In this document: positions 37,910 to 48,600 of the stretch, piece after piece
Position numbering within the stretch: position 1 is the stretch's first letter
How the letters are laid out: each line of letters starts with the position of its first letter
Origin: Pithys albifrons albifrons
Lineage: Eukaryota; Chordata; Aves; Passeriformes; Thamnophilidae
Reading direction: 5' to 3'
Length of the DNA stretch: 64,000 nt
Assembly: GCF_047495875.1 (NCBI RefSeq)
Contig: NC_092458.1
Span: forward strand, 107,820,227 to 107,884,226
The notes under the pieces: model-generated
Told to the model about the DNA's origin: nothing
Databases searched by the model: none
Seen by the model: only the letters and a program-made list of their open reading frames with translations
Position numbers and translations under genes: made by a program

Positions 37910-40594
37910 CACACAATTCATGTTACTAGTTTTTTGAAGAGGCATGAAAAGGGAGGCATGGCTGTATTGCAAGTCTTGGGCTTTGCATTTTCTACTTTTC
38001 ATGTCTTTAGAAATTCAACTTAGCTATAGGCATTTTCTCCATGTTTTTTGCTTTTTCATTAGAAAATATTTTTTTAGATCCCAGAAACCAGCATCAAAAA
38101 GTGGCACCGGTATTAATGTTGCTGCAGGTAATTCCATGATATTATACAGGATATACAGGTGATCTTATACTTGGAAAAATGTTTCTTACAGGCTGTTTCC
38201 TTCTCTTACTATAAGGCTTCAGAGCTGCTTGTCAGTATTATTTCTTCCTGGATGTACAAATTGTTTCAGAAAACAAATAACTGTCATAGGAAAATGCACA
38301 GTTCCTCTGTGCTGTGTGAATTTTTCAGAGTTTTGCTTCCCCGTTTCTTGATTATCTTGCTTACTTGTAATAAATAACTAAAATTAATAGTTTGGGGTTT
38401 TTTACATGAGTATAGCATGTTTTCAAGGATGGGTGACTCCAGTATTTTGAATATAAGAAGGTGGGGTTTTAAGTTATAATTGGTTTGACCGTTTTGCCAA
38501 CTGTTCCTCACAATCTTTTCAAAATGGTTTTGTAACTAAATCAGACAATGTAGTACATTGTCTTGCATAAAAGAGGTCCAAGCTGTTATCTTTAATTTAT
38601 ATTACAGAAAATACTTCACACATTTCTAGGGTAGTGGTATGAATGCAAAAGTTTAGTAGTTGAACTCGAATGCATTTTATGATAAATTTAAAATGGAGTG
38701 AAGAACCCTAGAAATTGAAGAAGTGTGTCATTGTGCAGCTTTGAAAGCTACTTTGTGTTTCATTTACAGCAGGTGAAGTTACACGTTAAAGAGTGTGACT
38801 ACCCAGCCATACAATGCTTCACTTAGAGCTGTGATTTGTAGCTTATTCAACCAGAAATTTCTTAAGACAAGGATAATCATTCTGAAAGCAAAGTACACAA
38901 AACCTGACCTACTAGCCTCTTTTTTTTCTTGAAGCTTTTATCTCACGATTCATCAGGGGAGTGGGAGGGGGAGAACTCTATCTACTTCTCAGACAGACTG
39001 TCATAATTTCTACTCAGAGTGCAGCAGGTACACACTGCTCCGTTTGCAATAGCACACAAGGCCATCCTCAGGGGGCACAAATCTGAGCAGAAAGAAAGAG
39101 CATTATTGCCAGACATGCCTTTGGTCTCTGACCTGCCTGAAACCTATCGGAAAGCATCACGGGAAAGAGGGGCAGAGCAGACAATTGCTGCTTTTCTCCA
39201 GGAATGGTCATGCTCATTTCTAGCAGTTATGTGGACGTTGTGCTGCAGGGATGAGTTGAGGAGAGGTAACAGAGCATTAACAAAAAGCAGATGATGCTGT
39301 TTTGCCACCTTCTTTGCAGTATCCATCCTCCTGAAAAATATCTGACAGCAGTAAGATGGTCCTGCCCACCTCCTGCCTGGAGTTAGATGGTTACTTATTG
39401 TAAAAATGGTAATGTTTCATTCCTCAGATATATTGATCTCCTAGAAAGATAGCTCTTATTGTGAATGAGGACAGCTCTTCCTTGTCTGTTCTGGGGAAAA
39501 GTTAATTATAGAAATGTTTCGGTCCCCTTTTGGGAAGGGCAGTAAAGAAAAAAAAAAGTGAAACTCTGAATAAAGATTAAATTTATAGTTGGAAGCTAAA
39601 GAGGTATTCTTTATAGAGCTATGTAATTGCAGTGCTTATCCCTTACCTCCTTGGTAGGTGTGAGTGAGATGAGGAATAAATTTCATTGTTATGCTTGTAA
39701 CATGTATAGGTCAGGTACAGAGTTATAGACCATAGTTAACCTTCAACATGCCTTTATAGGAAGCATAGCGTGTGTGTGTGTGTGTGTGGAGGGGTTGTGC
39801 ATGTCAACTTGACACTGTTCATAACATTGTAACCTTAATAATTAGAATATGTATGAAGAAAATAAACCCTGGGAGAAAAAAGAACAAAAGCAATAGTGTG
39901 GGATATATCTGGATTCACAGTCCCATGTGCTAAACCAGGTAAGTTGGGGTATTTTTTTTTAATTTTAGTGTCAGAGAAAACATTACCTTTCATCCTTGAA
40001 AAAGCATAGGTTTTCCCTTATTGCTCTGCCCTTCTCTCAACAATTCCTGTCTAGTTCTGTGGCCATAACTCATTTTCAGGTGCCTTTGACAGAATTGGCT
40101 TCTGCACTCAGATTCTGCCCCTTCTGGCCATCATGAATTGTTTAGTTGACTGACTCTGGTCACGTCCTAGGCTTGACATTCTGAGGTCATGAGTTGGAGT
40201 ATTAAGAGATCTTCTCTGTTTGTGAAGTGAAGCTACAAAACTGGGTTTATAATAAAATAATAACCCAAACTTGTTACCATTTGACCAGGGAATAAGAGTG
40301 CTGGGAAAAGGTGTTTGTTTTTTCTGGGAAGAAATAAGCAAATTTGCAGTGGAATAAACTTAGTGTAAATTGTAATAACCACAATGAAAAAAACAGGTTT
40401 TGATCAGACCCGTTGGACTTTGCCATAAAGCAATACTTTTCCTCTGCAAATGCCCTGTCTTCAGCCTTGAGCATGGGACTTCACATTTTGCTATCTAAAA
40501 TAATCTATTCTTTTTCTTTTGCTGTAAAGCATACAGTGAATGAAGATGCTACTTTTATTCATTTCAGTAGAGCCAGAATTTCAGCCAATAGTAC
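37910..40594. other. Non-coding stretch with a GT microsatellite
   Basis: Contains the (TG)9 repeat at 39770-39789. Otherwise no recognised gene, RNA or repeat family. Confidence 0.6.
39770..39789. repeat. GT dinucleotide microsatellite
   Basis: Nine uninterrupted TG units preceded by G. Such tracts are usually length-polymorphic. Confidence 0.95.
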
Positions 40595-40595
40595 C

Positions 40596-40638
40596 GGGGG
40601 CGGGGGGGGGGGGGGGGGGGGGGGGGAGGGAGGGGCGG
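40596..40638 (+). repeat. Poly-G tract, 25 uninterrupted G, G-quadruplex potential
   Basis: Five G, a C, then 25 G (40602-40626), followed by AGGGAGGGGCGG. Mononucleotide G runs this long are rare in vertebrate genomes. The + strand can form G-quadruplexes in many registers. Base-calling is also least reliable here, so the true length is uncertain. Confidence 0.9.
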
Positions 40639-40639
40639 A

Positions 40640-42033
40640 ATGAGTTCAAGAAAATGAGAGCCTTTGCAATGTAACTTTCCTAAGTGGATTCTGGGTAAGA
40701 GTTAGAGTTGGAATATGGTTTCACACCTTTAGAAAAGGTGGGGTGGTTTTTGTTTTTTTTTTTTTCGGAAAGCATATTAGTTCATTCTTTCCTTGCATGC
40801 TCTTTAGCAAACATAGATAGTTTATTTGATGGAAAAGCATATAAACTACTGCAGAATGGCTCACTCATGAACCTTAACCCTGACTTGTAAACTACCATGT
40901 TTCATTCCTCGGTCTCAACTTCAGTGGAAATTGCTAATTGTATAGTTGGTTCATGATGCAGCTAAATATCCACTAGGGATTAAGGTGAGATCACAAGTCT
41001 CTTAACTCATGACCTCAGACAGACATAAGCATTGGCCTCCAGAGATGAAAGGCTGATATACAGCCCCACTCCTGCCATCTCCCCATTGTGACCTCGTCCT
41101 TGGTAAAACCCAGGATTATCAGGGCTTTGTGGCTTTTACTGTTAGAGAGGTGTGAATACAGAGTAACTACATGACATAGAAAAATTAGAAAATGTGGACC
41201 AAAAAAAAATTGAAGTAGGGAACAAGGAAAATTTATAAAGCTCAGTTATGGAAACAGATGACACTTGCATATTTCTGACAATTCCAGGTACTCAGATGAA
41301 TCTCCAGAGATTCAGACAGTGACCAGTTCCTTTCACAGTTAATAAACAGAAAGAAAATACCTGAGCAAACCCCAAAATGAAGTCGGAAAACTTTTTCACT
41401 AAGCTTTAGAAAAAAAACAGAAAATATTGGGTTTTAAAAAAAAATCTTTTTTCTTGTTAATAAGAATTACAGTGGATCTTACTGATATCACACTGGAAGA
41501 AATTTAGAGGTAACAGGAAAACGAAGTCGGTAAAAGTTATAAATGACATTTCCCTTTTTGAAAGATGATGACCTGATAATTCAAGGCACAGCTGTGGAAA
41601 TTACTTAAGCAAAGATGATGTTAATGTCCTTAGCAATTAGTTGAACAAAACATTTGGGAATTTTCAGAGATGACATAATTTTAGCCAAGTTAGTGAAGTC
41701 TAGTGTGTAAGAGTTATCTCAGAACAAATTTTATAGCATGAAATGAATACTGAATTCCATTGGAAATGGACGGAGGTGAGAAAATTTTTGTTTATTAATT
41801 TAATTTTGCAGCAAATATATTCCCTTTTGCATGAAATAATAATTTCAAAATATTATGTGTTGCATGCAGAATTTGTGACTGAACTAAGATGATTATTCTT
41901 CATTTTATAATGTACAACTATGCAAAAAGGGCTGTTTATCAGGACTGTTGGACTGGAAATGATGTTGCACTTTGTAAGGAATGATATTCCACTATCTTGA
42001 ATCTATAGAAGTATTTTTAGGCTACAGGTGTTT
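40640..42033. other. Non-coding stretch with no recognised gene
   Basis: AT-rich with several poly-A and poly-T runs. No recognisable repeat family or coding signal up to the SINE's left target duplication at 42034. Confidence 0.6.
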
Positions 42034-42042
42034 TCTTTGGTG
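42034..42042. repeat. Target-site duplication at the SINE 3' end
   Basis: TCTTTGGTG, identical to 42410-42418. It lies immediately next to the CATA/GTAT microsatellite tail. Confidence 0.85.
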
Positions 42043-42060
42043 GTATGTATGTATGTGTGT
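42043..42060. repeat. CATA-type microsatellite tail of the SINE
   Basis: On the + strand GTATGTATGTATGTGTGT, equal to ACAC/CATA units on the SINE strand, lies between the stem-loop region and the target duplication. Confidence 0.8.
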
Positions 42061-42064
42061 ATGG

Positions 42065-42089
42065 CCAAACTTCACGAATGAAGATTTGG
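42065..42089 (-). other. 3'-terminal stem-loop with TTCG loop in the SINE
   Basis: On the - strand CCAAA-T-CTTCA-TTCG-TGAAG-TTTGG folds as two 5-bp helices separated by one bulged base and closed by a TTCG tetraloop. It sits directly before the microsatellite tail, where 3' stem-loops of some LINE/SINE pairs are recognised by reverse transcriptase. The recognition role is inference. Confidence 0.7.
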
Positions 42090-42242
42090 GAAGGGCTTTC
42101 CCCCACGTGGGTGTGCCTGCGCAGTGGATTTTTTAGGTGAGGCACAGCGTGCACAGAACTGGCCCCACTGTTTAAGTCTCAAGGTCCATCTGTCATGGCC
42201 GAGCGAGCTTGGATGGTGAACAGTGAAGTCCTCAGGACTGTC

Positions 42243-42325
42243 ACAGCACCTGGTAACTAACCGGGGCTGACCCTGCTGAGCGTCCGAGATCTGACGGGAT
42301 CGGATGGCAGGGAGGCATTGAACTG
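42243..42325 (-). other. 5S-rRNA-like SINE body with internal deletion
   Basis: On the - strand, CCGATCCCGTCAGATCTCGG, then GCTCAGCAGGGTC, CCGGTTAGT and TACCAGGTGCTGT follow the order of vertebrate 5S rRNA. About 28 nt that normally lie between GGTTAGTAC and the 3' terminal ACCGGGTGCTGT are absent. That removes the C-box of the 5S internal promoter while leaving the A-box region (AGCAGGGTC). It is therefore not a functional 5S gene. Confidence 0.8.
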
Positions 42326-42333
42326 CCGGGTAA

Positions 42334-42405
42334 GGTCTCCACTGAGACTCGAACTAATGACCTTGTGATCAGAGTCCAGAGTGCTCACCATTACACCACA
42401 GGACC
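42334..42405 (-). other. tRNA-Gln(CUG)-like SINE head
   Basis: The 72-nt segment has the length of a tRNA. On the - strand the D-arm region GTGGTGTAATGGTGAGCAC, the anticodon-loop region TCTGGACTCTGATC and the T-arm GTTCGAGTCTC match tRNA-Gln, with CTG in the anticodon position. The 3' half of the anticodon stem (ATCACAAGG) no longer pairs with the 5' half (CTGGA), so it cannot be a working tRNA. It supplies the internal polymerase III promoter. Confidence 0.8.
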
Positions 42406-42409
42406 ACCC

Positions 42410-42418
42410 TCTTTGGTG
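42410..42418. repeat. Target-site duplication at the SINE 5' end
   Basis: TCTTTGGTG, identical to 42034-42042, directly upstream (on the - strand) of the tRNA-like head. Confidence 0.85.
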
Positions 42419-43689
42419 AAGGAGTACCACAAAAGACCCTACTTGTATTTGCACATCAGTGTGTGGCTGTCCTGGCAGGGGAGTCCTACAGGGAGCTTGG
42501 TCTGATCCCAGGTCTGGTCCCATTGCAGTATGGTCAGATGTTGCTTCTCGTCTGGCATGAGGTAAGGCTGCAACTTAAACCAAGACAATGGACATCCCTC
42601 CCTCATTTTTGCATTTAGAATGGCTGTGGTGGGAAAGACTGCTGTGAATAGCAGAGCAGGTAAAGGTAGCTATTAAAGATTTTGATGCTGTTAGGTTGAA
42701 CAAGTTCTTTGTAATTTAATAATGTTACTAATCTTGCAAGTATTTTTTTAATAAGCATGATTAGCAATTTGGACCTTAATATATGATTTAGGAATTTGCA
42801 GTATCTCTCACAGTAGCAGAGAAAATAACTTCATTAAATATGAAGATATCTTCTTGAAATGTTCAAAATATAATGACTGTTTTTCTAGGGTCTTTAGGAC
42901 ATTTGCCAAAACAAAGCACTTCATCAGACCTGATTGCCAAGCAAAGCAAGATTACAGACATTTCATATTTAATATGCAGGTTTTTGTATAATTTTTAAAT
43001 ATACCTTTTGTGTGTGTGTGTGTGAAAAAGCCAATTGAGATAATAATTTGTTTTCTTGTCAAGAACTGAAAACTGTCTGAAAGGTAAATTCTTCTTAAGG
43101 ACACCTCGCTTTGTTTTTCCAAGACTGTCTGTTCCCTTTAAGTTAGGAATTTTCCAAAACTCCAGTACGATTCCACTTAGTTTCTTAATGGGGGACAAAG
43201 CCATCATTCCCTTGTAAAACTGAGATGTGCCTTCAGCAAACTTGTTAGTTGAAGTAACAAGTCCATTTTTCTAATTCTTTTCTCTTGACAGAACATTCCT
43301 GGATGATTGTGAAAATAATCAGTGCAGAACAGATAGAGAGGTATCAGGCCTAGGCAGAAAAGCTTTTAACCACATGATTAAGTCCTTTTTTACATACTAG
43401 AGCATCTCCCATCCACCCCGTGCTTAATTTCAGGTCTGTGATGTAATTTTTTCAAAAATAAGCACATGGTCATTGTTCCTAATTATGTTTTTAGGAGCAA
43501 CTACTGATATATGTATTTTGGCAGTGTTTCATTTTCCCTGCAATACTGTTTCTGAAAATGCACATTTTGCCAACACCTCTACAGTTTCCACCTACCATAT
43601 TCATAAATCTGAGTGCCCTGTGTATGACAACTGAAAGGATAACTTTTGAGGCAGCATTCTGATAGAGGCTGTGTATCTCTGCTTTAATG
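42419..43689. other. Non-coding stretch with a GT microsatellite
   Basis: Includes a short GT run at 43010-43024. No gene or named repeat was recognised. Confidence 0.6.
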
Positions 43690-44590
43690 TGAGTCACTGC
43701 AGACAGTCCGTTGTAATATCGGAAGTTTAGAGGAAGGTGTTTATAAGAACGACACAGATTCCCTTACTTTAACGAGATACGACTCCTCTGGTATGTAAAA
43801 TCGACATGAATATTTATGAACTAGACACTAAATCTACTCGCCCGCCCTTCATTATTTTGTTGAAATTGTAATGAGGTTTCACTCGCCTGTCAGAAAGTTG
43901 CTTCCATTGGATGAATTGGCAAAGAGAAATTTTGCAGCATAGATTTGCACACAGATTATTGTCTGGGTTTTCTATCGGAATAACAAAGTCTCCGCTTTCC
44001 GACTGTGATTAACGTTGTATTTGGAAAGATTCACTGTGGTTGCTGTACAGCGTCTGCAGGATAGGGGATAAGGGAGGACATTCAGACCATGTTTAACTGC
44101 AGGATGGAAATGCCCTAAGCCCTGGTGCTCCGCCTCTTCTCTCACCAAGGCTCATTAAGCGGATAACAGCGCTGGCGCGTTCTCTAAGGCAGGCTGGGTG
44201 TCCCCGGGATGAGGCAGGGGGCAGCCCACCGCTTGGCAGACCCAGTGGGTGATAAATGTCCAAAGCCCTCCAGGCTGACTACACATTTTTCATCATTAAT
44301 CCGGCCTGTTGTGAGCTGGTCACTCACATTGATTCCAACTAGAGGGCATCATCTGCCGTTAAGAGGGTGATGACTCGCTAAAAATGAAGGCCTGAAACTA
44401 ATCAAATATAGTTAGAGCCTTTGCTGGCAGCTTGCTTGGATTGCTTTAGGGCACTGATAGGGAAAGCTGCAGACATGTGGGCAGATCCCTTCAGGCACTT
44501 GCCTGGCTTTGTATAGGAATGTGATGGTTTCCTTTGACAGCATGTCGTGTTAGTAGAGCTATTATTGAGTCAAACGCTGTTATGAGAAAT
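43690..44590. promoter_or_regulatory. Extended candidate conserved non-coding cluster
   Basis: CpG-containing words recur through about 900 bp. Examples are AATATCGGAAG, GAACGACAC, TAACGAGATACGAC, TACTCGCCCGCCC, CACTCGCCTGTCAG, CTATCGGAATAAC, CTCCGCTTTCCGAC, TTAACGTTG, CAGCGTCTG, AGCGGATAACAGCG, TGGCGCG, ATTAATCCGGCC, TGCCGTTAAG and GACTCGC. They are accompanied by ATTGTAATGAGG, CATTGATTCC, TGATTAACG and AATCAAATATAG cores. CpG content is well above the window background but far below CpG-island level, so a promoter island is unlikely. It looks like a chain of ancient enhancers, with no coding frame. Confidence 0.45.
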
Positions 44591-45080
44591 TCTTCTGTGT
44601 CTTTTTGCATTTTTTCCTGGTTGTTTTGAAGAAAAAAAAAAAGACCAAAAGAGGGGTGAATTAGGAACCGTAATGTAACACCCGTCCTGTCAAGATCAGA
44701 CTAAATGATCATGCTATAAAGAGAAAAGAATTCCCTCTGCAGCGATCTTTGTCTGCCTATCAAAATCATCTGCCTGTCTTTTCTTCTATTTAGCTACTGA
44801 TTTATTTATTTATCTAAAGGCTTTATTTGTTTTGTTTAAAAGTAACACATATGCCTCTCTTGATGCTTTATTCAGTGTTTGGTTTTGAATAGTTATAATT
44901 TGTTTATATGGTTGAGTCCAACTGAGAAGTAAAGGCTGAAGATCTGTGTAAATAATAGCCTCAAGTGAAATTACAGATTTTACAGGAAGTGTAGAAATTA
45001 CTGAGATGATGTGTTTGTAAGCAAATTGTCCCCAGTGGTTTTTCCTCTTCACCTCACTGAGCGTGTCCCTCTTCTAAAAG

Positions 45081-45190
45081 TTCACATCACTAGAGGTTCC
45101 CCTTGGAGGAATTTAACATTGCTAGAAAAAAGCCCTTTTCAAGAATGAATCCATTGTTGGCAGAAGGCTTTCCGAGAATCCGAACTGCTG
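45081..45190 (+). other. Second exon-like segment (weak)
   Basis: A pyrimidine run ending CTTCTAAAAG precedes the segment and GCTG|GTGAGT closes it. From 45094 one frame is open to the donor, with an ATG at 45145 starting MNPLLAEGFPRIRTA. A stop (TAG) lies at the start of the segment in that frame. I recognise no protein. Both splice signals are only moderate, so chance is likely. Confidence 0.12.
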
Positions 45191-45591
45191 GTGAGTCCCC
45201 CCCTGCCCCTCCTGGGATTGTTTTCTGGTATTCTCCTACTGAGAGTGCATGTTGGAGAAAGTCAAAATGTTTGATTGGTAGCTCATAAAGCTCTCTCATT
45301 GCTAAATGCCTTGCCCACAGTAAAAGATTCGTAAATACATCACAAAGCGTTCTACTCTGTTTTTATTGCAAGATGTGCAAATGATGCCCAGTGGCAACTT
45401 TTTAGAATGCTCTTTTTGAGCATTGATTTAGTCCTCTTGTAAGCAAGTTCAACTTCCAGGTCATGTTTCCTTAGAAAGCTGTTTTATACTACGGGAGTAA
45501 CCACTTTATGTTGGGAAGAATTGCTGAGAGTGCCAGTCTGGGCCATTCAATTAGGCATAATGCATTGATGAAGTGGTCTACTAAAAAAACC

Positions 45592-45664
45592 CCAAATAAC
45601 AAAAAGTACCATCCCCCCCTCCATACACACACAGACCAAAAAAACCCGACACAAAACAAAACCA
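45592..45664. repeat. A/C-rich low-complexity tract
   Basis: AAAAAAACCCC, ACCATCCCCCCCTCC, ACACACACAGACC and ACAAAACAAAACC follow one another, with almost no G. No retroposon body is attached. Confidence 0.8.
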
Positions 45665-45679
45665 GGGGCTGGTTTCCTC

Positions 45680-48600
45680 AAAAAACGGGCCAGCTGTTGT
45701 TTGGAACCGAGGGGTGAGAGGAAATTCCCTGCTGCAGACTTTCTTAGCCTCAAACAATCTCATTGAAAGCAAGCTAATTGAGGAGCTCCAACCGGCTTTG
45801 TGACCGAAATCGGAGCGCACTGGGGAGGAGCCGGCAGGGAATTTGCTTCACAAATGCCTTACTGCTCTAAAGGAAAACATGAATATAGATGCAGCCTAAG
45901 GGTCACAGTTTTGTCAGGATAAAATGGACTTAGATAACCAGCTCCCACTGAACTCATCTAGGCTGCAAACTTTTTCATGCTAACCTTTAAGTTTCAGTGC
46001 CTTTACCTGTGCTACTGCTGTGGCAACTGTCTTCAGTTCGGGTGAAAATGCCCTCTTGTGAAGGCTTTACCACCGTTTTGGATTTTACTCAGGAAAATGT
46101 AACATAATTCACTTACGGGACTATTCACATTTTTAAAAGTAAAAACACACTCTTCTGTATTTCTTTGGATTGTTCAGGTTTGTTGTCATGTCTGTTCAAG
46201 GGTCACCACATTTGTATAAAATACAAGGTTGTTAAAATACTTGGCTGTTAGATATCAATTCAACTGATACATTTTCTTTTGAAATCCCAGACCTACCTTT
46301 TATGCAAATAGTTGTTGTTTGCATAACAGGGACCCTGATAAGCATATAAGGACTTCCCCAGGTTTTTCAGAATTTTGTTTCATTTTCCTGTATCAAATCG
46401 AGATCTTGTTAGTCCAGAACAAAGAATATTCACATTCCACACTATTTAGTTTCTTAAGCCAATCTCTTAGGTTTTTGCTTCTTGTTTATATTGTTCTGGC
46501 ATTGTAGATACCTGAGTATTTTTTTTAACATAATTTATGACATCTTGGTAATTTGATTTAGAGATTCCTTGTCTATTCAGTATCTTCAATAAAGTGAGCT
46601 ATTTTCATTTCTCCTACCCACAAGTAAATGAATGAATTATTACTTTGCTCCCACATTCAGAGGCCAAGGAAAGATTTTACAAATAATATCAAAGAGGTGA
46701 GAAGCCAACCAACTGTGAAATTACTGATCATCTGGATTTTACCTCCAGTTTTGACTGCATACAGTGAACTGGAATAAATTAATTTTCTGCAGTATACAGC
46801 ACTTCTACTTTGTAGTAGTTTATACCAATTTGCTTCTGTTGATTACATGTCCATCTTACTAGAGCAGAAGTAGTGTACTAGATATTTTGTAGCATATTTT
46901 CTAGTGAACCTTCAGGAGAGGGGAAAAGTCCTTTTAATGTGTATTTGCCCTTAATGTCCTTAAGAAAAATACTCTGAGGAGAGATTTCCCTTCTAAAAAT
47001 GGAAATAGCCTTTCTTCATACTGTCTTGATACTAATAGATACTAAATAATAACCGATGAATAATAATCCTTTCTCACTTACAGTAGTGTATAATGAAATG
47101 AAATGATCATGTGTTGAGGGTTCAAGAGTACATTGCATGTATTAAAACTTAACTTCAGTTGCTGGTTGGGAAGGAAGGAGCTTAGCCATCTAACAAAGTC
47201 TGCAGTCTTGTTCCTGAATCAGATAAGCAGAGCTAAGCCTTTCTTAAAGGAGTCGAGTTTTAGGAAGTTATAAATAAGGAAGCCTCAAGACCAGTCTGTC
47301 ATCATGCTTGTGGTGTGTTTTGGCTGACCTGCATTACATATGCAAAGGGTGATTGACTATGTATATAATGCAAAGGAAGTTTATCAAAATATCAGTGACC
47401 CTGTGACAACAAATACTTCAAGCCTAATTTTAGAGTGAGAGTGGCATGTTTATAATAAAATGGGTGAGATACTGTGCTGTGAGCTCAGTTAGCTGGGCCC
47501 TTAAGAAAAAAAGCCTAAACACTTCCCTTAAGAGGACATTACTATTCTTTTGATGAGACTCTGCTGTTCACTGTGTGTAGAGACTCTACTGTGTCCTTGG
47601 TGGTAAAGCTGCTTCAACAATATCCTGTTGCCGAGGGCTAAAAAAGTTTAATGTGAGGGTTGATTAGTTATTACTTTGCTTGCTGGACTATTTCAACAGT
47701 TCAGAGCAAAGCTTTGTCATACCCCCACACAATTCCACTGGAAAACTGAGGAAGCCAGAAAAGTACAGCATGCATGACAGGAGGACATTGCTGGGAGAAA
47801 GTGTAATGGGAACTTTGGAAACTGGCACTGTGGGCAGAGAAAAATACAAAGTCAAATTATACCCTGGTACGCTTCAAGATAAGCATGCGCTCCAATATTT
47901 TGCAATTCTGGAGCCTGTACTGAGTCACTTTGTATGTTTTGCTGCCTGAAACAGTGAGGAATTCATGACTGCAGTGTCACAGCTCTTTAGTTCTCAATGC
48001 TGTGTTTGTTTTGGAGCATGGTTAGATTAAATTTGTGAGTTAAATTGGGTTAAATGTTGCTTGATTTAATGTATTCTAACCTCCTTAAGCAAGCCTCACC
48101 ATTCTGTGCCTCCTTTTCAGCTCTGTGACACACAGTGAGTTCTCCCTAGGCCCTTTGCAGCTTTTTGCACTTGCTATTTGTTTTGCATGGATAAAGGGAG
48201 TTTGTACAAGCACGAAGGGTACTCTCCTGTGCTTACATACAGCAACTGTGTCTGCTCTGTGATGCTGATAGACCCTTATTTTGTTGAGGGGTGAGGTGTG
48301 ATATCACAGCTCCCCAGTGGCAAGGCTGTGGCAGGCTCTGAGGGCTTGACACATGCATTCTTTTTTCATGCAGTGTCCACACAGGTTGCCCAAACTGCTC
48401 CACAGTATCTCCTCATCAGGAAGTTTCTATTAGCTTGGACCTCTTGGTGCTCCTGGTTCTGTAACTATGCCTGAGGTAAAAGGAGCTGCTTTTGTTTGAG
48501 CAGTTTAGACCTGTGATAGGGTGACTCAATTTGACTGAAATCTCTCAAGGAACACAGTCAGTGCCTCCAGAATGAGAAAATTGGAGCTGTACAGCAAGGT

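Larger units (their letters stand above)
42043..42409 (-). mobile_element. Full-length composite SINE: tRNA-Gln-like head, 5S-like body, LINE-type tail
   Basis: Read on the - strand, this 367-bp element starts GGGTGGTCCTGTGGTG with a tRNA-Gln-like head (42405-42334). A 5S-rRNA-like body follows (about 42325-42243), then a unique region of about 160 bp. It ends in a stem-loop (42089-42065) and a CATA-type microsatellite (to 42043). The 9-bp word TCTTTGGTG lies directly outside both ends (42034-42042 and 42410-42418), a perfect target-site duplication marking LINE-style retrotransposition. The RNA polymerase III A-box (TGGTGTAATGG) and B-box-like (AGTTCGAGTCT) are legible. The short-unit repeat tail, rather than poly-A, points to mobilisation by an RTE- or L2/CR1-type LINE; it lacks the CR1 octamer. 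AmnSINE1 also joins 5S and tRNA parts but in the opposite order. Avian SINE families mobilised by RTE elements are known, and this may be a member of one. I cannot name the family. Confidence 0.85.

Noticed and set aside
42243..42325. A functional 5S rRNA gene
   Set aside because: An internal deletion removes the C-box region, and it is part of the SINE.
42334..42405. A functional tRNA-Gln gene
   Set aside because: The anticodon stem does not pair, and the segment sits inside a SINE bounded by target duplications with a 5S-like part and a LINE-type tail.
42257..42523. An 88-codon - strand open frame
   Set aside because: It is simply the translation of the SINE and its flank, with no protein features.
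44100..44260. A CpG-island promoter
   Set aside because: GC and CpG density rise locally but stay far below island levels, and no TATA box, exon or open frame follows.
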